50,261 nt of DNA from Eubacteriales bacterium. GTDB lineage: Bacteria > Bacillota > Clostridia > Peptostreptococcales > Anaerovoracaceae. The notes beneath the pieces were generated by a model, which did no database searches, was not told the origin of the DNA, and worked only from the letters and a program-made list of their open reading frames with translations. Positions 25,314 to 35,991 of this stretch are shown here, in pieces; position 1 is the first letter of the stretch; the number at the start of each line of letters is the position of its first letter. The stretch spans positions 1 to 50,261 of the forward strand of contig JAQXJR010000006.1 in assembly GCA_029009055.1 (NCBI GenBank). Reading direction: 5' to 3'. Both the position numbers and the translations under genes were made by a program.

Positions 25314-25336
25314 TGGACAGGCCATTATCCTGTCCA
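25314..25336 (-). terminator. Candidate hairpin ending the gyrase transcript
   Basis: TGGACAGG and CCTGTCCA form a perfect 8-bp stem with a seven-base loop; on the minus strand it is followed by TTTGATTATTT, a weak T-tract. It would separate gyrA-side transcripts from the anti-sigma promoter. Confidence 0.45.
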
Positions 25337-25445
25337 ATTTATATATCAATGTGAGATTTCCCAGTGTTCCCGCTGATAGATCAGTTAGCAAAGCCTGAGC
25401 TCCACTCCGCCTCTTCCAGGAATCACCGTTAAAAAAGTCCGACCC

Positions 25446-25552
25446 GCGCCCTTAAGCTAACCACACTATAATAAAGGGCGCGCCGCCGGAAAACCAAACA
25501 CTGCGAAAGCGCTGTAACCAAACATAACCTTAACGCTTTCGCGACGCGGCGC
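25446..25552 (-). other. Nested and overlapping inverted repeats downstream of gyrA
   Basis: GCGCCCTT (25446-25453) pairs with AAGGGCGC (25474-25481). Overlapping it, GCGCCGC (25480-25486) pairs with GCGGCGC (25546-25552), enclosing GCGAAAGCG (25503-25511) paired with CGCTTTCGC (25534-25542). AACCAAACA occurs twice in the loops. The two hairpins share bases at 25480-25481 and so compete at their edge. The 460-nt gap 25238-25699 has no protein gene. A terminator pair, an attenuator or a small RNA are possible. Confidence 0.5.
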
Positions 25553-25699
25553 TATGTACTCTCTTATATGAATGAGTCCTAAAAACATCTTAAAATAAAT
25601 AAAACAAAGATAAGATCTTATTCAGTACACCCCGCGTATCGGAAACCTAACGCTGATTTCGTATTTAATTGATGGGGCAGAGCCCCTATGCAGCCGAAG

Positions 25700-28195
25700 C
25701 TACATAGAGATCTGCTCTCCTACGTGATCATCAGGATCGTCGCCCGAGTCATCTGTGCTCTCGCTGTTAAGCTTAGCTATAGATACTATCTCGGCGTCAT
25801 CATCTACATTCATGATCTTAACTCCCTGAGTAGCCCTCTTAAGTACAGATACTTCGGAAGCCTTAATCCTGATTATAACACCTTCTGAAGTGATGAGCAT
25901 TATTTCATCATCATCATTTACTACGGCAGCTCCTACGACCATACCAGTCTTCTTAAACTTAGTCTTATCGTAGGTCAGCATACCCTTACCGCCTCTAGCC
26001 TGTCTCTTATACTGTTTAACAGGTGTGCGCTTACCGAATCCCTTCTCCGTTATAACGAAGAGTTCTTCGTCCTTATGTACCAGAGCCATTGAAACTACTT
26101 CATCATCGCCTTCGAGCGATATGGCTCTGACGCCTCCGGCCATGCGTCCCATAGGTCTGACATCCTCTTCCGAGAACCTGATGCTCTTACCGTGCTTAGT
26201 TACCACGATTACATCATCATTTCCGGATGTCTGCTTTATATCTATGAGCTTATCTCCCTCGCGGAGCTTGATGGCGATGAGGCCGTTACTCCTCTTAGTA
26301 TCGAACTCGGATATGGCAGTCTTCTTAATGGTACCATCCTTCGTCACTGCCATGAGGTATCTCTGTGTCTCGAAATTCTTAACAGGGATGACCGCGTTCA
26401 CTCTCTCGCCCTGAGACAGGGACAGGAAGTTAATGACAGGCGTTCCTCTCGCCGTTCTGGACGCTTCTGGTATCTCGAACGCTTTTATCTTATATGCTTT
26501 ACCCTCATTTGTAAAGAACATAAGGTAATCATGCGTGGATGTCATGATGAGATCCTTAACGAAATCGTTCTCGCGGGTCTTTATTCCTGTGATGCCCTTA
26601 CCGCCTCTTCTCTGCGATTTATATGTATCTACAGGAACTCTCTTAATATATCCGAGATGGGTGAGGGTGACAGCTACATCTTCCTCTTCTATAAGGTCTT
26701 CTGTCTCTATGTCATCTACATCGTGGACCAGCTTAGTCCTTCTCTCATCTGCCCACTTACTCTTTATCTCTAAGAGCTCGTCCTTTATTACTCCCATGAT
26801 CAGGTTATCGTCAGCGAGAAGGGATTTATAGTATGTGATCCTCTCCATGAGTTCACTGTACTCGGCTTCGATCTTCTCTCTTTCCAGTCCCTGCAGTCTG
26901 GCCAATCTCATATCGAGAATTGCCTGAGCCTGGACATCGTCGAGGCCGAACTTCTTCATCAGCTGTTCCTTAGCGTCGCTGTAGGACTGTCTGATGGTCC
27001 TGATGACTTCATCTATGTTATCGAGGGCTATCCTCAATCCTTCCAGTATATGAGCCCTGGCTTCAGCCTTCTTAAGGTCGAACTTAGTCCTCCTGGTGAT
27101 GACTTCATCCTGGAACTTCAGGTATTCATCTATGATCTGGCGGAGATTTAAGAGCTTAGGCTCTCCGTCTACCAGAGCTATCATGATGCAGCTGAAATTC
27201 TCCTGCATCTGAGTATGCTTATAGAGCTGGTTAAGAGTTATCTGAGGGCTGGCGTCCTTCTTCAGTTCTATGACTATCCTCATACCTTCACGGTTGGACT
27301 CGTCCCTGATATCTGATATTCCGTCCAGCTTCTTATCCCTGACCAGGTTAGCCATATTCTCTATCATTCTGGCCTTATTCACCTGGTAAGGTATGTCACT
27401 TACGACTATCTGATATCTGCCGTTCTTACGCTCTTCTATGGTAGCTGTGGCTCTTACCTTTATCTTACCTATTCCCTTAGTATAGGCGTCTCTTATGCCC
27501 TGTCTTCCCAGGATCTGAGCCCCAGTAGGAAAATCCGGCCCCTTAACGAACTTCATCAGGTCGTCTACAGTGCAGTCCGGCTTATCTATTACTTCCACGC
27601 AGGCGTCTATGACTTCCCCTAAGTTATGAGGAGGGATAGATGTAGCCATACCTACGGCGATACCGTTAGATCCGTTTACCAGCAGGTTAGGAATCCTGGA
27701 TGGGAGCACGACAGGCTCTCTCTCTTCTCCATCGAAGTTAGGGATGAAGTCTACGGTATCCTTCTCTATATCTCTTACCATCTGCAAAGAGAAAGAGCTC
27801 ATCCTGGCCTCAGTATAACGCTGAGCGGCAGGGGAGTCTCCGTCCACAGAACCGAAGTTTCCGTGTCCGTCTACCAGAGGGTATCTCATGGAGAAGTCCT
27901 GTGCCATTCTTACCATAGCGTCATATATGGATGAATCACCGTGTGGGTGATATTTACCCATAACTTCTCCGACTATCCTGGCAGATTTCTTATATGGCTT
28001 ATCAGGTGTAGTTCCCAGCTGTTCCATACCATAGAGGATACGGCGCTGTACAGGCTTCATACCGTCTCTGACATCAGGAAGGGCACGTCCTACGATAACG
28101 CTCATGGCGTAATCGATATAGGAGTTCTTCATCTCGTCATGGATCTCATGCTGGATGATAGTCCCTGTATTTTCATTATCTATAAGATTATCCAA
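25700..28195 (-). CDS. gyrA: DNA gyrase subunit A
   Basis: Breakage-reunion subunit of gyrase. The 831-residue protein has the catalytic tyrosine in [11 protein letters not shown] (Tyr127), the quinolone-region [19 protein letters not shown] with Ser88-Ser89 intact, and a C-terminal beta-pinwheel whose GyrA-box reads QRRGGKGI, which is the hallmark of gyrase rather than topoisomerase IV. The tail is acidic ([13 protein letters not shown]). It follows gyrB by 14 nt. Confidence 0.98.
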   Translation of the reverse strand: MDNLIDNENTGTIIQHEIHDEMKNSYIDYAMSVIVGRALPDVRDGMKPVQRRILYGMEQLGTTPDKPYKKSARIVGEVMGKYHPHGDSSIYDAMVRMAQDFSMRYPLVDGHGNFGSVDGDSPAAQRYTEARMSSFSLQMVRDIEKDTVDFIPNFDGEEREPVVLPSRIPNLLVNGSNGIAVGMATSIPPHNLGEVIDACVEVIDKPDCTVDDLMKFVKGPDFPTGAQILGRQGIRDAYTKGIGKIKVRATATIEERKNGRYQIVVSDIPYQVNKARMIENMANLVRDKKLDGISDIRDESNREGMRIVIELKKDASPQITLNQLYKHTQMQENFSCIMIALVDGEPKLLNLRQIIDEYLKFQDEVITRRTKFDLKKAEARAHILEGLRIALDNIDEVIRTIRQSYSDAKEQLMKKFGLDDVQAQAILDMRLARLQGLEREKIEAEYSELMERITYYKSLLADDNLIMGVIKDELLEIKSKWADERRTKLVHDVDDIETEDLIEEEDVAVTLTHLGYIKRVPVDTYKSQRRGGKGITGIKTRENDFVKDLIMTSTHDYLMFFTNEGKAYKIKAFEIPEASRTARGTPVINFLSLSQGERVNAVIPVKNFETQRYLMAVTKDGTIKKTAISEFDTKRSNGLIAIKLREGDKLIDIKQTSGNDDVIVVTKHGKSIRFSEEDVRPMGRMAGGVRAISLEGDDEVVSMALVHKDEELFVITEKGFGKRTPVKQYKRQARGGKGMLTYDKTKFKKTGMVVGAAVVNDDDEIMLITSEGVIIRIKASEVSVLKRATQGVKIMNVDDDAEIVSIAKLNSESTDDSGDDPDDHVGEQISM

Positions 28196-28209
28196 ATTAT
28201 CCTCCTATA

Positions 28210-30132
<1,923 letters not shown>

Positions 30133-30206
30133 TTATACCTACCTGTTTATGTTGTAACAAGTTGTAAAATGTCCCGCCGCGCGTTCGGCGGTAAACACCA
30201 TTTGCT

Positions 30207-30235
30207 ATTATACACTAAAAAAGGCGATTTAACAA
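30207..30235 (-). promoter_or_regulatory. gyrB promoter, overlapping the recF terminator
   Basis: On the minus strand TTGTTA (30235-30230), 17 nt, TATAAT (30212-30207). The -35 hexamer falls in the loop of the terminator at 30217-30259. The transcript leader would be about 70 nt. Gyrase promoters often respond to supercoiling; nothing here proves it. Confidence 0.6.
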
Positions 30236-30259
30236 CTTTTAGCCGCAAATCGCCATTTT
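30217..30259 (-). terminator. Terminator between recF and gyrB
   Basis: On the minus strand GGCGATTT (30254-30247) pairs with AAATCGCC (30230-30223) across a 16-nt loop, followed by six T residues. The plus-strand side also has TTTTT, so it can work both ways. It divides dnaA-dnaN-recF from gyrB-gyrA. Confidence 0.85.
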
Positions 30260-30339
30260 TATCAACCTCTTATCTTAAAATCTCTTAAATCTAAAAATAA
30301 AGCGACGTGAGTATGATCTACACTTAATGAAATCGTACA

Positions 30340-31428
30340 TTATACCACATGTCCATCCCGGATTCTTATGACCTTAGCGTCCGGGTAGGCTCTTATAACT
30401 CCCTCATCCACGTCAGTAGATGTTATGAATATCTGGTTTCTCTCGAACGTTTTCACCAGATACTCCCTGCGGATATTATCGAGCTCGCTCATGACGTCAT
30501 CTAAGATGAGGACAGCGTCTACACCCGTATCCTTCTTTATCAGGCTCAGTTCCGCGAGTTTAAGAGAGAGTGCGCATGTGCGCTGCTGTCCCTGAGAGCC
30601 GAATTTACGGACATTTATGCCGTTAACGTAGAACGAGATATCATCTTTATGAGGACCGTAGCCTGTCGTGCGCAGACGGATGTCGTTATCCAGCTTAGCG
30701 CGGAGCGTCTCGCGGATGATAGACATTTGCTCGGTCTTATCCTCTACATATTTAAGGTTAGGGGAATATGTCAGCTTCAGCTGCTCGGAGCCGTTAGTAA
30801 CTTCGCTGTGTATACCGGAGCTGAAGACATTAAGCTCGTCTACGAAGGCCTTACGCATGGCCATGATCTCCGCGCCATATTTAGTCAGCTGCTCGTCGAA
30901 AACACCGAGCACGTTCATGTCGGGAGCATCCTCTTTAAGAAGTTTATTTCTCTGAAGCAGTGCTCGCCTGTAATTTCCAACACTTTCGAAGTATGCCGGC
31001 TTCAGCTGTGACAGCTCGCGGTCTATGAAGCGGCGGCGGACCTCAGGCTCTTCCTTCACGATCTTAAGGTCTTCCGGCGAGAAAACTACGATTATAATGT
31101 TGCTGACCAACTCGGACGTACGGCGGATCTTAGTCCCGTCCTTACGGATGTATTTACCTTTCTTACCGATATTTATCTCGACCCTGGTAGATACATATTC
31201 CTTCTGGGCCTCGACTTTCACCCCGGCATGATCAGAGCCGAAACGGATCATATCTCTGTCTCGGCTCGTCCTGAAGGATCTGCCCAGGGATGACAGATAT
31301 ATCCCCTCTATGAGGTTCGTCTTACCCTGGGCGTTATTTCCCACGATTATATTAAGATTTTTATCGAAATCGAGGGATAATTCCTCGTAATTTCTGAAAT
31401 TTCTCAGTTCTATGCTCTTAATATACAT
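30340..31428 (-). CDS. recF: DNA replication and repair protein RecF
   Basis: SMC-like ATPase that loads RecA at single-strand gaps. The 362-residue protein has IELRNFRNYEELSLDFD at the start, the Walker A NNAQGKTNLIEGIYLSSLGRS, the signature SQGQQRTCALSLKLA and Walker B VLILDDVMSELD. There is no Shine-Dalgarno site; the start region is a tandem duplication of ATGTATATTAA, so a second ATG lies 11 nt upstream in another frame and opens a nine-codon frame overlapping the recF start. The gap to dnaN is 29 nt. Confidence 0.96.
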   Translation of the reverse strand: MYIKSIELRNFRNYEELSLDFDKNLNIIVGNNAQGKTNLIEGIYLSSLGRSFRTSRDRDMIRFGSDHAGVKVEAQKEYVSTRVEINIGKKGKYIRKDGTKIRRTSELVSNIIIVVFSPEDLKIVKEEPEVRRRFIDRELSQLKPAYFESVGNYRRALLQRNKLLKEDAPDMNVLGVFDEQLTKYGAEIMAMRKAFVDELNVFSSGIHSEVTNGSEQLKLTYSPNLKYVEDKTEQMSIIRETLRAKLDNDIRLRTTGYGPHKDDISFYVNGINVRKFGSQGQQRTCALSLKLAELSLIKKDTGVDAVLILDDVMSELDNIRREYLVKTFERNQIFITSTDVDEGVIRAYPDAKVIRIRDGHVV

Positions 31429-31457
31429 TTAATATACATTTCTATAAATTGCCTGAG

Positions 31458-32585
31458 CTACTTTATCCTTACAGGGAGGATGAGGTAGAGGTAGCTATCC
31501 TCCTCGACCGGCTCTATGATGCAAGGCGCTACAGCCGTGTTCAGCTTTATCTTAATTTTCTCGTCGTCTACAGCCTTAAGGGCATCCAGGAGGTAGTGGG
31601 CGTTAAAGCCGATCCTCAGGTCGCCGCCCTCGTTCTCGACCAGGAGCTCGTCCTTAACATTCCCCTGCTCAGAGTCAGAGCTTATCTCCATAGTGTTCCC
31701 GGCGAGGGAAATCGTTATCAGATTGTTCTTACCAACGGCTGTGAGCAGGGAAGCCCTCTCCACGGAGCTGATAAGATCAGTCCTATTTGCTATAACTGTA
31801 ATAGCGCTGGACTGAGGGATTATCTTCTTATAATCTATGAAACGGCCTTCCATGAGCCTGGTCTCGGCCTGGATGTTACCGAACAGGAACACAGCCTTCT
31901 TCTTATCGAGGTAGAGCCTGCCCTTCTTCTCGTCCTCGGATAGGTCGGCGATAATTTTACTGATGTCGTTCAGGACCTTAGCCGCGATGACGAACGTATG
32001 AGGCTCCTGATTATACATGGTGCTCTTATTTATAGCCATTCTGTAGCCATCTATGGAGACCATCTGGATCTCGTCCTGAGCCAGGTCTATGAGCACTCCG
32101 GTGATTATGCCGCGGGCGTCATCTATGCTGGCTGAGAAAGACGTCTTATCTATCATCTTCTTAAATGTGCCGAGCTCGAACTCTATGTATTCCTGATCAT
32201 CGTCTACATTATTAACGACAGGGAACTCGTCAGGGGATATGGTCCCGATGTTAAATGATGAATTCATGCTTTTAATCAGCAAAGTCCCACCGTCTTCTCC
32301 TGTCTCAGCAGCTGACGCGAGTGTAACCTCTACGCCAGGGAGTTTTCTGATGATCTCGCTGAACAGCTTAGCCATTACTACTGTCTTACCAGGCTCTTCT
32401 ACTTCAGCCTCTATGCTGGTCCTGATGAAGAGGTCCATATCGGAAGCTGAGATCTTAACTACTCCGTCTTCTCCCGCTTCCAGAAGTATGCCCTTCATGA
32501 CAGGGAGGGTGGTCCTGGTGGACACCGCTTTAGAAACTACATTTATGGCTCTGGTCAGTTCCTGCTGGCTGCATTTAAATTTCAT
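31458..32585 (-). CDS. dnaN: DNA polymerase III beta clamp
   Basis: Sliding clamp for replication. The 375-residue protein is of standard length with three clamp domains: MKFKCSQQELTRAINVVSKAVSTRTTLPVMKGIL begins domain I, and the C-terminal VEEDSYLYLILPVRIK matches the canonical clamp end (YLIMPVRL) that forms the partner-binding pocket. AAGGAG lies 8 nt before the ATG. It follows dnaA after a 229-nt gap containing the origin unwinding element. Confidence 0.97.
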   Translation of the reverse strand: MKFKCSQQELTRAINVVSKAVSTRTTLPVMKGILLEAGEDGVVKISASDMDLFIRTSIEAEVEEPGKTVVMAKLFSEIIRKLPGVEVTLASAAETGEDGGTLLIKSMNSSFNIGTISPDEFPVVNNVDDDQEYIEFELGTFKKMIDKTSFSASIDDARGIITGVLIDLAQDEIQMVSIDGYRMAINKSTMYNQEPHTFVIAAKVLNDISKIIADLSEDEKKGRLYLDKKKAVFLFGNIQAETRLMEGRFIDYKKIIPQSSAITVIANRTDLISSVERASLLTAVGKNNLITISLAGNTMEISSDSEQGNVKDELLVENEGGDLRIGFNAHYLLDALKAVDDEKIKIKLNTAVAPCIIEPVEEDSYLYLILPVRIK

Positions 32586-32659
32586 GTTTCCGTCTCCTTA
32601 TTTATTTAAGTTTAAGTATCTATGCGATATGGGGCGAAGCCCCCGGTTTTTCGTTTTAT

Positions 32660-32712
32660 TAATTTATTTAGTTAGTATTTGTACTTGTAGGGCATGTTCA
32701 TAATGTGGATAA
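32660..32712 (-). other. Origin unwinding element (DnaA box plus DnaA-trio-like repeat)
   Basis: Read on the minus strand: a perfect DnaA box TTATCCACA (32712-32704), a directly abutting degenerate box TTATGAACA (32703-32695), a short GC patch (TGCCC), then CTA-CAA-GTA-CAA-ATA-CTA, a trinucleotide series like the DnaA-trio of B. subtilis, and an AT-rich tract reaching about 32655. This is the layout of the B. subtilis basal unwinding system, and it is in the same place, between dnaA and dnaN. TTATGAACA recurs inverted at 32796-32804. A GGGGC/GCCCC hairpin lies at about 32631-32644. Confidence 0.7.
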
Positions 32713-32814
32713 GTCGCGAAATGATTAAAATATCAAAGAAAGTTTTCAACATCACGGGCCGATTTCTATCCACTTTTATTCTCATTTAATGGAAGTTATG
32801 AACATACGCTTATT

Positions 32815-34200
32815 CTAACTGTTATTTATCTCCGATTTTATTTCTTCTATCTGCTGCTTCAGATCTTCGTCTGTAGTCAGGTCCTTAGCTATTTTATCAC
32901 AAGCGTGCATGACTGTGGTGTAGTGTCTTCCGCCGAAGAGATTTCCTATCTGAGCGTAAGAATATTCTGTCATATTCCTGCAGAGGTACATGGCTATCTG
33001 CCTCGGTATGGCGACCTTAGCCGTGCGCTTGGATGATTCCATGTCCGATATCTTAATGTTGTATTTATGGCTCACCACGGTCTTGATCTTCTCCGGAGTG
33101 ACGCTGTTAACGTTATTTAGGATATCATTAAGTATTCTCTTCGCGAAATTCTTATCTATGTGCTCGTTCATGATCTTAGAGAAGCCGACTATCCTGTTTA
33201 GAGCTCCTTCCAGCTCTCTGATATTATCTGTTATCTTCTCGGCTATCATGCAGCATACTTCGTAGAGGTCGTCATCCATTTCTACGCCCAGGTCCTTAGA
33301 TTTCTGGACGAGAATGGCGATCCTGGTCTCGTAATCGGCAGGTGTGAGCTGGGCTATTAAGTTCCAACTGAACCTGGATCTCAGCCTCTCCTCCAGGTGG
33401 GTGAGCTCCTTAGGTGACCGGTCGCTGGAAATGACGATCTGCTTCTTCATATCGTACAGTCTATTAAATGTATAGAAGAATTCTTCCTGTGTGACGTCCT
33501 TACCCTGAAGGAACTGGATATCGTCTATGAGGAGGGCGTCTACGTTCCTGTACTTATCCTTAAACTGGTTCGTGCTCTTCTTACCTATGGCCTTAATGAG
33601 CTCGTTCGTGAACATCTCTGACGATACGTAGAGCACGTTTATGTCCTTATTATGCTGGAGCATATATATGCCTATGGCGTGCATGAGGTGGGTCTTACCT
33701 AAGCCGGAAGCGCCGTAAATGAAGAAAGGGTTATAGGCTTCGGCAGGGTTCTGGGCTACGGCCATGGCGCCTGCGTAAGCGTAGCGGTTTCCGTCTCCCA
33801 CGACGAAATTATCGAATGTATACTTAGGATTGAATATCTTCTGTTTATTAAGGTCCCTGTTTATTATAGGCTGGAATCTATTATCGAAGGCCGGCCTCTC
33901 CTTATTATCCATGTCCAGGAGTGATGGCATGGCAGGTGTATCGTACTCTTTAGCGTTCTTTATTATTACCTTATAGTTCTCGCCGAACGTCTGAGCAGCG
34001 CATTCCTCTATAAGAGAAATGTACCTGTTATTAAGGATATTCACGACGAACGTGTCATCGGCTTCTAGATAGAGCACTCGCCCGTATGTATCCATCTCGC
34101 GCGTGCGTATCTTAAGAAACCAGGTCGTGAAGCTGACCGGCGTGGTCTTCTCTTTTATTAATTGAAGTGTTTCGTTCCAGAGTTTAGTTAATTCGTCCAT
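32815..34200 (-). CDS. dnaA: Chromosomal replication initiator DnaA
   Basis: AAA+ ATPase that opens the origin. The 461-residue protein has domain I (LWNETLQLIKEKTTPVSFTTW), a short linker, domain III with Walker A GASGLGKTHLMHAIG and Walker B DALLIDDIQFLQGKD, and domain IV with the DnaA-box-binding signature around YSYAQIGNLFGGRHYTTVMH. It has its own promoter with a DnaA box in the spacer, pointing to autoregulation. Orientation divides leftward from rightward core genes. Confidence 0.99.
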   Translation of the reverse strand: MDELTKLWNETLQLIKEKTTPVSFTTWFLKIRTREMDTYGRVLYLEADDTFVVNILNNRYISLIEECAAQTFGENYKVIIKNAKEYDTPAMPSLLDMDNKERPAFDNRFQPIINRDLNKQKIFNPKYTFDNFVVGDGNRYAYAGAMAVAQNPAEAYNPFFIYGASGLGKTHLMHAIGIYMLQHNKDINVLYVSSEMFTNELIKAIGKKSTNQFKDKYRNVDALLIDDIQFLQGKDVTQEEFFYTFNRLYDMKKQIVISSDRSPKELTHLEERLRSRFSWNLIAQLTPADYETRIAILVQKSKDLGVEMDDDLYEVCCMIAEKITDNIRELEGALNRIVGFSKIMNEHIDKNFAKRILNDILNNVNSVTPEKIKTVVSHKYNIKISDMESSKRTAKVAIPRQIAMYLCRNMTEYSYAQIGNLFGGRHYTTVMHACDKIAKDLTTDEDLKQQIEEIKSEINNS

Positions 34201-34225
34201 TTTCCGCTCCTAATAAGATATATAA

Positions 34226-34255
34226 ATTATAAACGAATGAGTTATCCATATACAA
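34226..34255 (-). promoter_or_regulatory. dnaA promoter with a DnaA box in its spacer
   Basis: On the minus strand TTGTAT (34255-34250), 18 nt, TATAAT (34231-34226). The sequence TTATCCATA (plus strand, 34242-34250), one base off the DnaA-box consensus, lies between the hexamers, so DnaA could repress its own gene. Confidence 0.6.
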
Positions 34256-34317
34256 GTGCATATTTATGTCAGTTGAAATACCATTTGCAAAGGGATTTAT
34301 CGACATGATGTGGAAAA
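34242..34317. other. Upstream origin region with degenerate DnaA boxes
   Basis: Three sites each match TTATCCACA at 8 of 9 positions: TTATCCATA (34242-34250, plus), TTATCGACA (34297-34305, plus) and TTTTCCACA (34317-34309, minus). With the element between dnaA and dnaN they suggest a bipartite oriC flanking dnaA. The DNA from 34201 to 34440 is AT-rich and holds no gene. Confidence 0.65.
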
Positions 34318-34400
34318 CTTTATGATAAGTTTGAACTTTGCTAGAGGAAAAATAATTAAAGCATGCTGAGAAAAAAATTCCGATAGATGAATAGTTGAAA

Positions 34401-34429
34401 TTGACATAATCGAGTCATTCCAGTATAAT
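34401..34429 (+). promoter_or_regulatory. Consensus promoter of rpmH-rnpA
   Basis: TTGACA (34401-34406), exactly 17 nt, TATAAT (34424-34429): a perfect housekeeping promoter, as expected for a ribosomal-protein and RNase P protein operon. Confidence 0.92.
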
Positions 34430-34497
34430 TAACCGATGTGCACGTTCAATTCAGAGTGCACGGCATATTGTAATTTTAATATTTGGAGGCAATAGTA

Positions 34498-34632
34498 ATG
34501 AAACAGACATTTCAGCCTAAGACTAGGCAGAGAAAGAAAGAGCACGGATTCCGTAAGAGAATGGCTACTAAGAACGGCAGAAGAGTTCTGAAGAGCAGAA
34601 GACTTAAGGGAAGAAAGAGACTTTCAGCGTAA
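34498..34632 (+). CDS. rpmH: 50S ribosomal protein L34
   Basis: A 44-residue, very basic ribosomal protein beginning [18 protein letters not shown] and ending [11 protein letters not shown], the L34 pattern; the usual second residue Arg after Lys is Gln here. TTTGGAGG lies 7 nt before the ATG. It is the classical neighbour of dnaA, divergently transcribed from it, and begins the rpmH-rnpA-yidD-yidC-khpB operon. Confidence 0.98.
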   Translation: MKQTFQPKTRQRKKEHGFRKRMATKNGRRVLKSRRLKGRKRLSA

Positions 34633-34648
34633 CTGACTTGGAAAGCGG

Positions 34649-34987
34649 ATGTTAAGAAGAAACGTACTTAGGAAGAAGAGTGATTTCAGTGCTGTCTATA
34701 ACCACGGTAAATCCGCGGCGGACAGGTTCGTAGTCGTGTTCTATAGGAAGAACAGGCTGGGGATGAACAGAATCTCTTTTCTTGCGAGTAAGAAGATAGG
34801 CAATAGCGTATACAGAAACAGAGCGAGAAGGCTGCTTAGAGAGTCTCTGAGGCTTATCCAGCAGGAGAGACCGCTTCCGGAAGGGTATGACATCATATTG
34901 ATAGCCAGACGCGGGATTTCTGACCAGAAGTGCCAGACAGTCATGAATTCTTTAAAGAGAGCTTTGAAGAGGACTGAAATTAAATAA
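34649..34987 (+). CDS. rnpA: Ribonuclease P protein component
   Basis: Protein subunit of RNase P, which matures tRNA 5' ends. The 112-residue protein shows [17 protein letters not shown] near the N-terminus, [39 protein letters not shown] with the RNR motif that contacts P RNA, and [16 protein letters not shown] precedes the ATG. It starts 16 nt after rpmH and overlaps yidD by one base. Confidence 0.97.
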   Translation: MLRRNVLRKKSDFSAVYNHGKSAADRFVVVFYRKNRLGMNRISFLASKKIGNSVYRNRARRLLRESLRLIQQERPLPEGYDIILIARRGISDQKCQTVMNSLKRALKRTEIK

Positions 34988-35217
34988 TGAAGATAATTGG
35001 GAAATTAGTCAGTAAGGTCATGATATTGATGATAAGGTTCTACCAGATATTCATATCGCCTTTAATGCCTAAGACATGCAGGTTCTATCCGACCTGCTCC
35101 ACATATTTCATTCAGGCGCTTAATAAATACGGGCCTATTAAGGGGACTATTCTGGGTGTTAAGAGGATACTCAGGTGCCACCCCGGTAATCCGGGCGGTT
35201 ATGACCCGCTCAAGTGA
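34987..35217 (+). CDS. yidD: Membrane protein insertion efficiency factor YidD
   Basis: A 76-residue protein of the YidD family, which sits at the inner membrane and assists YidC. It has [30 protein letters not shown] with the conserved cysteine arrangement and the C-terminal [11 protein letters not shown]. Its ATG overlaps the rnpA stop, and yidC follows within 23 nt, the standard order. Confidence 0.96.
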   Translation: MKIIGKLVSKVMILMIRFYQIFISPLMPKTCRFYPTCSTYFIQALNKYGPIKGTILGVKRILRCHPGNPGGYDPLK

Positions 35218-35240
35218 CAGTTTATGGAGGGAACCAGCTA

Positions 35241-35969
35241 ATGGAATATTTAATGGCGTTGCTTGCAAGGCCGCTGGCTTGGATCCTGATAGCTATTTAC
35301 CACGTGGTTAAGAGTTACGGGATCGCGCTTCTTATTCTGACCGCGATCGTTAAGTTCGCCCTGTATCCTGCTTATAAGAAACAGATACTTTCTACAGCGG
35401 ATATGGGGGATATTCAGCCGAAGATCCAGGAAATCCAGCGTAAATACGCGGACGACAGGGATATGATGAACCAGAAGATGGCTGAATTATATCAGGAGGA
35501 GAATTTTAACCCTGCTTCAGGATGTCTTCCTATAGTTATTCAGATGATAATCCTGATGGGACTTTTCGCTTTGCTCAGAAACCCACTCGCTTTCATGAAT
35601 GACGAATCCATGGTATTCGCTGTGCATGAGAATTTCTTATGGATGCACGACCTGGCTCAGCCTGATCCGTGGATCCTGCCTGTTCTTTCGGGAGTCATGA
35701 CATTCATGTCGACTTACCTGAATCAGAAGAGCGGCGCTATGCCTACACAGGGGAACAGCGCGGCCATGACTAAGGGAATGCTTTTCATATTCCCTATTAT
35801 GATCGTATGGCTCGCTAAATCATATCCTGCGGGACTCGCGCTTTACTGGTTCTTCAGCCAGTTCATTCAGGTATTCTTCGACTTCAGGTTCAGAGTGATA
35901 AGAAAGAGACTCGCTGAAGAGAAGGAACAGAGCGGTAAGAAGAAGAAACGCGTTAAAGCCGCAAGATAA
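35241..35969 (+). CDS. yidC: Membrane protein insertase YidC (SpoIIIJ/OxaA type)
   Basis: Inserts and folds membrane proteins. From the ATG at 35241, which has GGAGGG 10 nt upstream (better than the GTG at 35214), it has 242 residues and about five membrane segments. It contains SYGIALLILTAIVKFALYPAYKKQ with the hydrophilic-groove region, and a C-terminal basic tail (EKEQSGKKKKRVKAAR) that can contact the ribosome. There is no lipoprotein cysteine; the N-terminus is a short hydrophobic anchor. Confidence 0.95.
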   Translation: MEYLMALLARPLAWILIAIYHVVKSYGIALLILTAIVKFALYPAYKKQILSTADMGDIQPKIQEIQRKYADDRDMMNQKMAELYQEENFNPASGCLPIVIQMIILMGLFALLRNPLAFMNDESMVFAVHENFLWMHDLAQPDPWILPVLSGVMTFMSTYLNQKSGAMPTQGNSAAMTKGMLFIFPIMIVWLAKSYPAGLALYWFFSQFIQVFFDFRFRVIRKRLAEEKEQSGKKKKRVKAAR

Positions 35970-35991
35970 GTTGAACAGGAGAAAATTATTA

